Source: Streptomyces endocoffeicus (GTDB lineage Bacteria; Actinomycetota; Actinomycetes; Streptomycetales; Streptomycetaceae). From it: a DNA stretch of 64,000 nucleotides. The notes below the pieces were generated by a model. It was not told where the DNA came from. It was given only the letters and a program-made list of their open reading frames with translations, and searched no databases. The number at the start of each line of letters is the position of its first letter. Positions within the stretch are counted from its first letter, which is position 1. Position numbers and translations under genes: made by a program. Positions 16,062 to 24,495 of the stretch are shown piece after piece. Where the stretch lies: positions 1-64,000 of the forward strand of contig NZ_JAERRG010000033.1 in the NCBI RefSeq assembly GCF_016741935.1. The letters run 5' to 3'.

Positions 16062-16126
16062 TCAGGTGGTGTCAGGTGGTGTCATAACCAGACATCCGGG
16101 TCAACGTTCGACCTGGACCACCAGGT
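16062..16126. promoter_or_regulatory. Direct repeat and palindrome between divergent genes
   Basis: TCAGGTGGTG is repeated at 16062-16071 and 16072-16081, and ACCTGG-ACCA-CCAGGT forms an inverted repeat at 16111-16126. The shared GGTGGT/ACCACC core suggests related protein-binding sites between the AIM24 gene (minus) and the SCO6745-like gene (plus). Confidence 0.4.
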
Positions 16127-16203
16127 TCCGTGAGCTTGACACAATGCCGGTCGTGATCCGGCCCCGGGTCGTCCCGAAGGTCGGCCCTGAAGGGAGCATG
16201 GCG

Positions 16204-17061
16204 ATGAACACAAGCGCCGCGACGACCGCCCGCACGATGTGGGCCCTCTACGAGCCGATACACGCGGTCGCGTACTTCGCCCCGGAGGCCCGTGCCGCGT
16301 ACGAGAACGCCGGGCTCCGCGGCTTCTGGCGCGGCTACTTCGCGGGCCGTGCCGCGCCTCTCGGGCCGGTCGGGCCGGAGCCCGTCGTGGCGTCCTTCTT
16401 CACCTTCGCCCCCGCGATGGTGGCCCGCGCCCTGCCCGGCGTCTGGTCCCTGACCGCCCCCGAGCGGGCCCTGGAGCTCCGCCGCGCGGGCGCCGCGGCC
16501 GCCCTCACCCGGCTGCTCGCCGGGCACGAGCGCGAGGTCGAGCGCGCCGCCGAGGCCCTGGTCCCCCGCGCGGCGGGCCTGGACGGCTCCGGCCGGGTGC
16601 TGGCCGCCGCGAACGGCGCACTGGACTTTCCCGACAAACCGGTCGAGCGGCTGTGGCACGCGGCGACCCTGCTGCGCGAGCACCGCGGCGACGGCCATGT
16701 CGCGGCCCTCGTCACCGCCGGTCTCGACGGCTGCGAAGCCCTCGTCCTCCGTTCCGCCCTGGACGTCCCCCGCACCGAGCTCCAGCCCCACCGCGGCTGG
16801 ACCGACCAGGAGTGGGACGCCGCCGCCCAACGCCTGACCGACCGCGGCCTCCTCACCCCGGACGGCGCCGTGACGGAGCCCGGACGCGAACTGCTCCGCA
16901 CGGCCGAGACCGCGACGGACCAAGCGGCGGAACGCCCCTGGCGCCCGCTGACCCCCGAGCAGACGGCAACCCTGGTCCGCCTCCTCACCCCCCTCACCAC
17001 GGCCTGCGCCACCGCCCTCCCCTTCCCCAACCCGATCGGGCTCCCGAAGCCGACGGGATGA
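16204..17061 (+). CDS. SCO6745-like helical protein
   Basis: This 285-residue protein matches a conserved actinobacterial family I know as SCO6745-like: the start with WALYEPIHAVAYFAPEARAA, then GFWRGYFAGRAAPLGPVGPE, and a C-terminal winged-helix-like half (HRGWTDQEWDAAAQRLTDRG and GLLTPDGAVTEPGRELL). The N-terminal half may bind a small molecule and the C-terminal half resembles a MarR-like fold. The ATG at 16204 fits the GGGAG site at nine bases; an ATG two codons earlier is possible. Function is unknown. Confidence 0.75.
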   Translation: MNTSAATTARTMWALYEPIHAVAYFAPEARAAYENAGLRGFWRGYFAGRAAPLGPVGPEPVVASFFTFAPAMVARALPGVWSLTAPERALELRRAGAAAALTRLLAGHEREVERAAEALVPRAAGLDGSGRVLAAANGALDFPDKPVERLWHAATLLREHRGDGHVAALVTAGLDGCEALVLRSALDVPRTELQPHRGWTDQEWDAAAQRLTDRGLLTPDGAVTEPGRELLRTAETATDQAAERPWRPLTPEQTATLVRLLTPLTTACATALPFPNPIGLPKPTG

Positions 17062-17169
17062 GCGGTCGTACGGAGGCGGCCATACGGACCGGCGGTCGTC
17101 CATGAACGGATCAGGGACGTGCTGACGTGGTCAACCCGCGCGCCGGATCGGCGGCGGGGCGCCGATGTC

Positions 17170-17298
17170 GCCACCCGCCTCGGTGCCATCCCGCAGCAGG
17201 TGGCTCTCGCGTGGCTGCCGCAGCGCTCGCCCCCGATGGTGCTGATTCCCGGCACCTCAGCCATCGCCCACTTGCGCGAGAACCGGCAAAGCCGCTGA
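17170..17298 (+). pseudogene. C-terminal fragment of an aldo/keto reductase
   Basis: The frame encodes ATRLGAIPQQVALAWLPQRS followed by PPMVLIPGTSAIAHLRENRQ, the terminal helix and cofactor-binding segment of the aldo/keto reductase family. The frame upstream loses homology before 17170. At about 43 codons it is a remnant, retained next to the EF-hand gene. Confidence 0.75.
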
Positions 17299-17354
17299 AC
17301 CGCGCCTCCGTCACCGCCCCGGCGCCGCGCGCGGGGTGGACGGAACGCCCGTGG

Positions 17355-17579
17355 TCAGTCCGCGACGCTCTGCATCGGGGCCCAGAACTCCTCGAACGAC
17401 ATCGTGCCGTCGCCGTCCGTGTCGAGTACGTCGATGAACTGCTGCGCCTGTTCGTCGGTGAGGTGCTCGCCGCGCAGCTCGGCGACGACCTGCTGGTATT
17501 CCTTGGCGGTTATCTGCCCGTCGGCATCGAGGTCGTATGCGTCAAAGACCTTGCGCGCGGCCGCTTTCATGTCCACCAC
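17355..17579 (-). CDS. Small EF-hand calcium-binding protein
   Basis: The 74-residue cytosolic protein has two canonical EF-hand loops, DLDADGQITAKE and DTDGDGTMSFEE, each with the expected Asp/Asn ligands at loop positions 1, 3 and 5 and Glu at 12. It is about half the size of four-EF-hand streptomycete calmodulin-like proteins. The GTG at 17579 has GAAGGG nine bases upstream; an ATG three codons inside is an alternative. Calcium buffering or signalling is likely. Confidence 0.88.
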   Translation of the reverse strand: MVDMKAAARKVFDAYDLDADGQITAKEYQQVVAELRGEHLTDEQAQQFIDVLDTDGDGTMSFEEFWAPMQSVAD

Positions 17580-17833
17580 GTGGGTTCGCCCTTCCTCGTT
17601 GGATGTTGTGCGATGCTACTGCGCACTGATCGCCTGCAGCACGCCGCGGCGGGAACAGCGCTTCTCCCGCTGCCGCACAGATGATCCCGCCTGAGCCAAG
17701 TGGCGCGCGGCACCCGGGCACACCACTACGAGGCCGCTTGACCCACACCCCTGCGTTCAGCGATTCGCCCCTCGCACGCCCTGGGGCGCGTCTAGCGTAG
17801 GGAGACTTGGCCACTCAGGGTTGGGGGTCCCGA
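17580..17833. other. Boundary region of the accessory island
   Basis: The gap between the EF-hand gene and the helical accessory gene is less G/C-rich than its surroundings. It must hold two divergent promoters, and a TAGCGT-like -10 lies near 17795. No gene or repeat is supported here. Confidence 0.35.
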
Positions 17834-18490
17834 ATGCCAGTAGGTCCTGAGGCAACAGCCGTCGCCAAGGCAGCCAGCAGCATGCTGCACAAAGTCTCGG
17901 ACAATGCCAACGGGACGCCCGTATGGCCGAACATGCACGAAGCCCTGATGGAGCTGCACGAGATCCTGTATGAGTGGTGCCAGGCCGCGACCAACACCAG
18001 CGAAGCACTCGAGCGCCTCAGATCCCAACACCTGACCAGGCGATCCACGGTTAGCGTCTGTGGCTTCAACAACGCGGGCACGCCAATCCGTGTACCGTTC
18101 CTCAAAATTCCCCTTAAGGCCGGGTACGTCGAGGCGGCGCAGCGGGATATCGAAGAAATCATGCGCCCGTCGGCACCTTTGGCTCAGCGCTGGAGCTCCG
18201 CGAAGCGACGCCAGGCGGCCCGCCGCACGCTACTTGGCCTTATGCGTCTCTACTGCGCCGATCTACTCGAAGAGTTCGAGGGGGCTGTGGACGCCCGGGC
18301 CTCCTGGATGCTGGCCAATCGAGAAGAAGTCAACAAAGCTCTCCAGGAGGGACTTCGTTCCGAACGACTGGAGTACCTGATTCAGGAGGCAGCCGATACG
18401 GCGGCCCAACTCGGCAGCGCTCGGGAACACTTGAGCCTGCTGATCCGGGAGAACTACCCCATGGGTCTCACAGGCGGACAGGACGCCTGA
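17834..18490 (+). CDS. Unknown helical protein next to the NACHT gene
   Basis: This 218-residue protein is almost entirely predicted helix, without signal peptide or membrane segment. I recognise no family. The N-terminal third (SSMLHKVSDNANGTPVWPNM, then ALMELHEILYEWCQAATN) and the middle (QRWSSAKRRQAARRTLLGLM) suggest a four-helix or coiled-coil bundle. Codon third positions are visibly less G/C-rich than in neighbouring genes, a sign of transfer. It lies 54 bp upstream of the NACHT gene in the same direction, so it may be a partner or activator. The ATG at 17834 is preferred over an upstream TTG. Confidence 0.7.
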   Translation: MPVGPEATAVAKAASSMLHKVSDNANGTPVWPNMHEALMELHEILYEWCQAATNTSEALERLRSQHLTRRSTVSVCGFNNAGTPIRVPFLKIPLKAGYVEAAQRDIEEIMRPSAPLAQRWSSAKRRQAARRTLLGLMRLYCADLLEEFEGAVDARASWMLANREEVNKALQEGLRSERLEYLIQEAADTAAQLGSAREHLSLLIRENYPMGLTGGQDA

Positions 18491-18544
18491 CGGAACCATC
18501 GGCCGCGGTTGGCCCTGGAGCCGGAGTGAGGCGCCCAGAAGGGG

Positions 18545-21500
18545 GTGTGCGGAGTGAGCGCTGAGGCAGCTGCCATCAATCTCGGGCGGACGGTCGCGAC
18601 CCGCGTCGTGCGGTTATGGCTCGAACCGCGCCGGCGCGAGCAGGAGAGCCGGATGGAGATGTCCGCCCTGGTCCGGCGGCGGGTGCCGGGGCTGCGGGCG
18701 CAGCGGGGCGTGGAGCGGCAGTTCGAGCAGATCGCGGACGCGGTGGCGGCGCGGCTGGAGCCCATGTGCGGGCATGAGTTCCGCGGTCTGGAGGAGGGTG
18801 GGCGGCGGGCGGCGCTCGACGCCGTGACGGCGGCCTTCGGCCGCGCGGACCTGTCCGACGAGGCGATCCTCGGGTCCGACGCCAACCCCGCCGAGCTGGC
18901 CCGCCGGGTGCGGGCCTCCGCTCCCCCGCCCGCCGGGCTGGGCGAGGCGGCCACCCACTTCTACGAGTTGGTGCTGGCCGAGTGCTGCGACTGCTACGTG
19001 CGGATCCTGCAGCGGCTCCCGGTCTTCACCGAGCGCGGGATCGCCGAACTGCTGGGGCGGGTCGGCGAGCTCGGCCCCGAGCTGAGCCGGGTGCTGGAGC
19101 GGCTTCCCGTCAGATCGCTGTACGCGCCGCAGGGGGCGGATCAGGACGCCGCCTTCCGCAGGGAGTACCTGGAGTTCCTCAGCCGCACCCTGGACGAGGT
19201 GGAGCTGTTCAGCTTCACGGCCGGTCAGGCCCCGCGCACCAAGTTGTCGGTCGCCTACATCAGTCTGCGGGTCAGCACGGACGGGGACGGCCGGGCGGCC
19301 CGGCGGTCAGTCGGTGGGCCCGGCCAATTGCTGCGGACGGGCATCAGCTCATGGGACGGTCCCGAGCAGGAGTCGTCGGCGAGCGTACGGGTCGAGGCCG
19401 CGCTGAAGGAATCGGCTCGCATTCTGTTGCGCGGGGAGGCAGGTTCCGGCAAGACGACACTGCTCAACTGGCTGGCCGTCACCGCGGCGCGCGGCGCCTT
19501 CAGCGGGGATCTGGCCGAGTGGAACGGTCTGGTCCCCGCCCTGGTCAAACTGCGGCGTTACGCCTCCCGCGAGCTGCCACGCCCGGAGGAACTGCTGGAC
19601 GCCACGGCCGGGCCGCTGACCGGTCACATGCCCCGCGCCTGGGTGGATCGCGCTTTCCAGGCAGGGCGGGTGCTGCTGCTCGTCGACGGGGTGGACGAAC
19701 TTGTAGCAGGCGAACGGCGCAAGGTCCGGGAGTGGCTGCGGCTGCTGCTCAACGCCTACCCGCAGACCCGTACGGTGGTGACGTCCCGGCCGACCGCCGC
19801 GCGCGGCGACTGGCTGCGCGCGGAGGGCTTCGCCCCGGTGGGGCTGGAGCGGATGACGCCCGCGGATCTGCGGGCGTTCGTACGGCAGTGGCATCAGGCG
19901 GTGGGTGCACAGGGCGGCGATCTGCCGTGCGCCCTGGAGGAGCTGCCGCACTACGAACGGGCATTGCTGGCGGCGCTCCAAGACCGCGCTCATCTGCGGA
20001 CGCTCGCAGCGAGCCCCCTGCTGGCCGCGCTGCTGTGCGCGTTACACCTGGGACGGCGTCGGCGGCTGCCGCGCAACCGCATGGAGCTGTACCGCATAGC
20101 CCTGGAACTGCTGGTGCAGCGCCGCGCCGCCGAGCGCGGGGTGCCCAGCGCGCTGGACGTACAGCTCAGCCTGACCGACAAGCTGTGCGTGCTGCGAGAT
20201 CTGGCGTGGCGGCTTTCGGATAACAACCGCAGTGAGATTTCGACGGAGAAGGCACTGGCCCATGTCACCGCCAAGGTGGCGTCGATGCGCCATCTGGACG
20301 CCGAGGGCGAGGCGGTGCTGGATCATCTGGTGTCGCGTTCGGGGGTGCTGCGCGTCCCCGCCGAGGACCGCATCGACTTCCTGCACCGCAGCTTCCAGGA
20401 GTACCTGGCGGCAGAAGAGACGGCGGCAGAGGACCGCATCGGCAATCTGGTCGAGCGGGCCCATCTGGACACCTGGCGGGAGACCATCATCATGGCCGCA
20501 GGACATGCCAATCGCAGTCAGCGGCAGGAACTCGTCACCGGCATCCTCGACCGCGCGGAGGCCGAACGCCGCCATGCACGGGGCCTGCGGCTGCTGGCGG
20601 CATCCTGCCTGGAGACGATGGAGTCCGTGCAGGAGGGGCTCGCGGCACGGCTGGACGAGAACCTCCGGGTGCTGGTGCCGCCGAAGCGTCGGAAGGACGC
20701 CGTGTCACTCGCGGCGGTGGGGGATCCGGTGCTCCGTCGGCTGCCGCGCTCGCTGGACGGTCTCACGGACGCGGCCGTCAGGGCGGCCGTGCGGACCGCC
20801 GCGCTCATCGGTGGCGAGCGTGCGCTCGATGTACTGGGTGCTTACGCGGAGGCAGAACGAGTCGGTGCGCACCAAGAACTCGCCGATGCCTGGGACTATT
20901 TCGATCCGGATGAGTACGCCCAGCGCGTGCTCGCCAAGTTTCCCTTGGAACGCGTCACGCTAAGGCTCTCCCACCCCAGCCAGTGGGCCGCGGCCAGGAA
21001 GCTGCGGTCGGCGCGGAAGATATTGATCAGCCATCCGCTCACTTCCGGCCTCGCGACGCTCACAGATCTCCCCGGACTCTCCTCGCTGTGGATCTCACGG
21101 CTGGTGGGCGACAACGACCTGAGCCCGCTCACCGCCCACCCCCAGCTCAGCACGCTTTGGATCATGGGAGACGCTGCCCTGGAGGACGCCTCACCGTTGA
21201 GCGCCCTCACACAGCTTCAGGAATTGAGCCTCACCGGCTGGTCTTCCCTCCCTCCCGTGAGCGAGATCCCCATGCCGGGGACCTTGACGACACTGAACCT
21301 GGGAGACCTGCCTCGCGATCCTGACCTGGTGTTTCTTCACGATCTGCCGTCGCTCGACAAGCTCTACCTGGCCGGCTCGGGGACTCCGCGCAACCTCGCC
21401 AGCCTTCCAGCGGCGACCATCTTCAAACGACTTTGGCTGGGCGGCTTCGACTTCACCGCATCCCTCCCCGTCTTGTCAGCCTCCCTGCGCATCCCGGACC

Positions 21501-21730
21501 TGAGCTTCTACGGCTGCGCCCTTCCGGCGGACCTCAGCCCGCTCAACGCTGTCCCCTCCCTCGAAGTCGTGTTCTTCGGCGCATGCCAGGGCCCGGACCC
21601 CGGCCCCTTGGACCTCTCGTCCCTGGCCAGGCGTACGGCCCCGACACAGCTCACCGTCGAGGTGGGCAGCACACAGGCCGTCACCGGGACCCAACATCTC
21701 GGCCCCGGCCTCCGAGTCCGCTACCGGTGA
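18545..21730 (+). CDS. NACHT NTPase, bacterial NLR-like (NNH1-type N-terminus)
   Basis: This 1061-residue protein has three parts. Residues 1 to about 230 form a helical domain resembling NNH1 (QFEQIADAVAARLEP; YELVLAECCDCYVRILQRLP; TLDEVELF). Residues about 290-640 are a NACHT STAND ATPase with Walker A GEAGSGKTT (297-305), Walker B LLLVDGVDEL (near 376) and VVTSRP (near 410). The C-terminal part, about 820-1010, has leucine-rich-repeat-like segments (LTDLPGLSSLWI; LSALTQLQELSLTG). Bacterial NACHT proteins of this design are known anti-phage sensors, so defence is the likely role. Two in-frame TTA codons (residues 24 and 500) imply bldA-dependent translation. A GTG three codons inside is an alternative start. 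Confidence 0.9.
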   Translation: MCGVSAEAAAINLGRTVATRVVRLWLEPRRREQESRMEMSALVRRRVPGLRAQRGVERQFEQIADAVAARLEPMCGHEFRGLEEGGRRAALDAVTAAFGRADLSDEAILGSDANPAELARRVRASAPPPAGLGEAATHFYELVLAECCDCYVRILQRLPVFTERGIAELLGRVGELGPELSRVLERLPVRSLYAPQGADQDAAFRREYLEFLSRTLDEVELFSFTAGQAPRTKLSVAYISLRVSTDGDGRAARRSVGGPGQLLRTGISSWDGPEQESSASVRVEAALKESARILLRGEAGSGKTTLLNWLAVTAARGAFSGDLAEWNGLVPALVKLRRYASRELPRPEELLDATAGPLTGHMPRAWVDRAFQAGRVLLLVDGVDELVAGERRKVREWLRLLLNAYPQTRTVVTSRPTAARGDWLRAEGFAPVGLERMTPADLRAFVRQWHQAVGAQGGDLPCALEELPHYERALLAALQDRAHLRTLAASPLLAALLCALHLGRRRRLPRNRMELYRIALELLVQRRAAERGVPSALDVQLSLTDKLCVLRDLAWRLSDNNRSEISTEKALAHVTAKVASMRHLDAEGEAVLDHLVSRSGVLRVPAEDRIDFLHRSFQEYLAAEETAAEDRIGNLVERAHLDTWRETIIMAAGHANRSQRQELVTGILDRAEAERRHARGLRLLAASCLETMESVQEGLAARLDENLRVLVPPKRRKDAVSLAAVGDPVLRRLPRSLDGLTDAAVRAAVRTAALIGGERALDVLGAYAEAERVGAHQELADAWDYFDPDEYAQRVLAKFPLERVTLRLSHPSQWAAARKLRSARKILISHPLTSGLATLTDLPGLSSLWISRLVGDNDLSPLTAHPQLSTLWIMGDAALEDASPLSALTQLQELSLTGWSSLPPVSEIPMPGTLTTLNLGDLPRDPDLVFLHDLPSLDKLYLAGSGTPRNLASLPAATIFKRLWLGGFDFTASLPVLSASLRIPDLSFYGCALPADLSPLNAVPSLEVVFFGACQGPDPGPLDLSSLARRTAPTQLTVEVGSTQAVTGTQHLGPGLRVRYR

Positions 21731-21743
21731 GGGGAGACAGCGC

Positions 21744-22892
21744 TCAGGCGCCGCCCAGCTCCGCATGGCGTGCGGCCAGCCGCCGCGCGCCGTGCTCGGT
21801 CAGCGAGCCGTGCAGCCGCAGCCGGGCCACGCCGCCGTCCGGGTAGATGTCGATCCGGACGTGGGTCACCGGCGGGGCCGCGTCCAGGAGGAAGCGATGG
21901 ACCGTGTCGGGCTGGAGGCGGGTGCGGGGCAGGAGTTCGGTCCAGGCCGGGGCCGTGTGGTCGGTCGGGTCCGCGCCGGTTGTCGCGTCGAGGCCGTACA
22001 GCGCCGCCCAGCCCGGTGCGTTGCCCTTGTAGCAGCCGGTGTCGATCTCCACGGCGCGGATGGTCCCCTGGGCGGCGAGGCGGTAGCGGACCCAGTCGTG
22101 GCCGGTGTCCCGGCGGCGGCGGGTCTCCCAGCCCTCGTCCATCTTCTGGGAGCGGCCCGGCCCGATGGAGTTGGCGGGCGGGGAGTAGAAGCGGTCGGAG
22201 GCGTCCTCGGCCGCCCCTCCGTGCTCCAGCGCCACCAGGTCGAAGGTGCCGAGGGCGGTGAGCCACGCCGGGTCGGGGGCGGCCTCGCCGTGGACGCGGA
22301 GGCGGGCGATGCCGCCGTCGGGGTGCTGCTTGAGGCGGAGGTGGGTGAAGCGGCGGGAGGCGGGGACGGGGAAGCCGTTGGCCGCGTGGCCGCCGATCTG
22401 CGTACGGGGGACGAGCTCGGTCCATACGACGTCGTCGGCGAGGAGTTCCTCGGGGGACGGGGTGCCGTCCACGGCCGTCGCCTCGACGCTCACCGCCCGC
22501 GGGTAGTTGCCGCGGAAGTGAGCGGTGTCGACGACGATGCCGTGGATGGCCCCGGGCGCGCCGAGGCGGATCAGGGCCCAGTCGTGGTCGTCCTCGGCCG
22601 GATGCGGGGTGTCGGCCGAGGCCCCGCGCCGCCGCCGGGTCTCCCAGCCGTCCATGACCTTGCCCTTGTGGCCGAAGGACTCGGGGTCGAAGCGCGGCGC
22701 TTCGGGCTTCAGCAGGTTCTCGCGCTCGGCGAAGAACTCGTCGTTGGCCGCGATCACGCTTCCGCCGAGCCGTCGGTCGGCCAGGTCCACGAGGTGGGTG
22801 AAGGAGAGGTCGGCGGTCCGGTAGTCGGCGTACGGGTCGCCACCGCCGTACGGGGCGGCGTCGCCGGTGAAGCGGGGGATCGGCGCGGTCAT
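21744..22892 (-). CDS. alc: Allantoicase
   Basis: This 382-residue enzyme hydrolyses allantoate to ureidoglycolate and urea. It has the two homologous jelly-roll halves of the family: HKGKVMDGWETRRRR with DWALIRLGAPGAIHGIVVDT, and QKMDEGWETRRRR with DWVRYRLAAQGTIRAVEIDT. The ATG at 22892 gives the usual N-terminus (MTAPIPRFTGDAAPYGGGDP). The region before it is a 33-bp tandem repeat in which the ribosome-binding sequence and start context recur. It follows the allantoinase gene, with which it forms one operon. Confidence 0.95.
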   Translation of the reverse strand: MTAPIPRFTGDAAPYGGGDPYADYRTADLSFTHLVDLADRRLGGSVIAANDEFFAERENLLKPEAPRFDPESFGHKGKVMDGWETRRRRGASADTPHPAEDDHDWALIRLGAPGAIHGIVVDTAHFRGNYPRAVSVEATAVDGTPSPEELLADDVVWTELVPRTQIGGHAANGFPVPASRRFTHLRLKQHPDGGIARLRVHGEAAPDPAWLTALGTFDLVALEHGGAAEDASDRFYSPPANSIGPGRSQKMDEGWETRRRRDTGHDWVRYRLAAQGTIRAVEIDTGCYKGNAPGWAALYGLDATTGADPTDHTAPAWTELLPRTRLQPDTVHRFLLDAAPPVTHVRIDIYPDGGVARLRLHGSLTEHGARRLAARHAELGGA

Positions 22893-23040
22893 GTGCGGGC
22901 CTGCCTTTCCATCGGCGTGGTCAATGTGCGGGGCTGCCTCTCCGTCGGCGCGGTCATGGGCGGGGCTGCCTTCCATCGGCGTGATCACGGGCGAGGCTGC
23001 CTCTCCGTCGGCGGGGTCAATGTGCGGGGCTGCCTTTCCA
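22888..23040. repeat. 33-bp imperfect tandem repeat spanning the allB end and alc start
   Basis: Five units begin at 22888, 22920, 22953, 22984 and 23016 (31-33 bp; type GTCAATGTGCGGGGCTGCCT followed by CTCCGTCGGCG; the fifth is partial). On the minus strand each unit carries a purine-rich GGAAAGGCAG or GGAGAGGCAG stretch and an ATG- or ATT-type triplet about ten bases later, so the translation start of alc has been multiplied. The upstream units also encode the C-terminal tail of allantoinase (ERQPR motifs). Confidence 0.9.
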
Positions 23041-24427
23041 GGAGTCGGCCGGTGGGTTCCGTCGGCGTGCCATGGTCGGCGATCTTCCGGCCGCGCAGCC
23101 AGGTGGACCGTACGACGCCGTACAGCGTTCTGCCCGCGTAGGCGGTGACCTGGTTGCGGTGGTGGAGGGCGGCGGGGTCGACGGTGAAGGTCTCGTCGGG
23201 AGCGAGGACCGCGAAGTCGGCGTCGTGCCCGGCCTCGATGGCGCCCTTACGGTCGAGACCGACGAGCGCGGCGGGGCCGGTGGACATCCAGCGGGCCACG
23301 TCGTGGAGGGTGTGGCCGCGCCGCCGGGCGGCGGTCCAGACCGCGGGGAGCCCGAGCTGGAGCGAGGAGATGCCGCCCCAGGCCCGCCCGAAGTCGCCGA
23401 CCTTGAGGTCGGCCGTACAGGGCGAGTGGTCGGAGACGACGCAGTCGATCTCCCCGGCCGCCAACCCCGCCCACAGTGCGTCCTGGTTGGCGGCCTCCCT
23501 GATGGGCGGACAGCATTTGAACTCCGTGGCGCCGTCGGGGACCTCCTCGGCGGTGAGGGTCAGGAAGTGCGGGCAGGTCTCCGCGGTGATCCGGACGCCC
23601 TTACGGCGGGCGTCGGCGATCAGCGGCAGGGCGTCGGCGGACGAGAGGTGCAGGACGTGGACGCGGGCGTCGAGCTCGTGGGCGAGGGCGATGAGGCCCG
23701 CGATGGCCTCGTTCTCGGCGGCGCGCGGGCGGGAGGCGAGGAAGTCGGCGTAGCGCGGGCCGGTGGGCGGCGGGGCGCCGTCGATGAGGCGGGCGTCCTC
23801 GGCGTGGACGATCAGCAGTCCGCCGAAGCCCGCGATCTCGCGGAGTGCGGTCCGGAGCTGGTCGGGGGCGAGCGGCGGGAATTCGTCCACGCCGGAGGGG
23901 AGCAGAAACGCCTTGAAGCCGAGGACGCCCGCGTCGTGCAGCGGCCGCAGTTCCGGGGCGTTCCCGGGCACGGCGCCGCCCCAGAACCCGATGTCGACAT
24001 GGGCCGACCGCCGGGCGACGGCCCGTTTGATCTCCAGGGCCGGGACGGTGGTGGTCGGCGGGACGCTGTTGAGCGGCATGTCGACGAGGGTGGTGACACC
24101 GCCGGCCGCGGCGGCGCGGGTGGCGGAGCCGAACCCCTCCCATGCGGTGCGGCCGGGGTCGTTGACATGGACGTGGGTGTCGACGAGGCCGGGGAGCAGG
24201 ACGTCGTCCCCGAGGTCTTCGAGGCGCGCCCCGGGCGGTACGGCGGTGTCGTACGGCAGGACGGCGGTGATCCTCCCCTCGGCGACGGACACGGCGACGG
24301 ATGCCGCGCGCGGGCCGTCCGGGGTCATGACGCGGCGTGAGCGCAGCACCAGCTCGGGCCGTGAGCGCGGCACCAGCTCCGGTTCCCGCTCCGAACGCGC
24401 TTCCGGATCCAGGTCGAACACCGTCAC
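22985..24427 (-). CDS. allB: Allantoinase
   Basis: This 480-residue cyclic amidohydrolase opens allantoin to allantoate. It shows the metal motif LVDTHVHVND (H85, H87), the lysine that is carboxylated (GFKAFLLPSG), further histidines (IVHAED; VHVLHLSSADALP) and the catalytic Asp in CVVSDHSPC. The C-terminal tail (LLERQPRTLTPPTERQPRP) lies within the tandem repeat at 22888-23040 and is probably a recent extension. The GTG at 24427 is used; a TTG one codon earlier is possible. Allantoicase lies downstream. Confidence 0.95.
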   Translation of the reverse strand: MTVFDLDPEARSEREPELVPRSRPELVLRSRRVMTPDGPRAASVAVSVAEGRITAVLPYDTAVPPGARLEDLGDDVLLPGLVDTHVHVNDPGRTAWEGFGSATRAAAAGGVTTLVDMPLNSVPPTTTVPALEIKRAVARRSAHVDIGFWGGAVPGNAPELRPLHDAGVLGFKAFLLPSGVDEFPPLAPDQLRTALREIAGFGGLLIVHAEDARLIDGAPPPTGPRYADFLASRPRAAENEAIAGLIALAHELDARVHVLHLSSADALPLIADARRKGVRITAETCPHFLTLTAEEVPDGATEFKCCPPIREAANQDALWAGLAAGEIDCVVSDHSPCTADLKVGDFGRAWGGISSLQLGLPAVWTAARRRGHTLHDVARWMSTGPAALVGLDRKGAIEAGHDADFAVLAPDETFTVDPAALHHRNQVTAYAGRTLYGVVRSTWLRGRKIADHGTPTEPTGRLLERQPRTLTPPTERQPRP

Positions 24428-24453
24428 CAACCTTTCGCTATGACGAATGCGTA

Positions 24454-24495
24454 TTCCATTGAGTGCGGTAAGTCTTCCGAGTGCGGTAAGTCTTC
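24454..24495. repeat. 17-bp direct repeat and AllR half-site before allB
   Basis: GAGTGCGGTAAGTCTTC occurs at 24461-24477 and again at 24479-24495, separated by one base. Its second copy overlaps the stop of the permease-family gene lying to the right. TTCCAT at 24454-24459 equals one arm of the palindrome at 26824 and may be a half-operator for the IclR regulator. Confidence 0.75.

Noticed and set aside
22888..23040. CRISPR-like array
   Set aside because: Units are contiguous with no spacers and overlap coding sequence; no cas genes are present.
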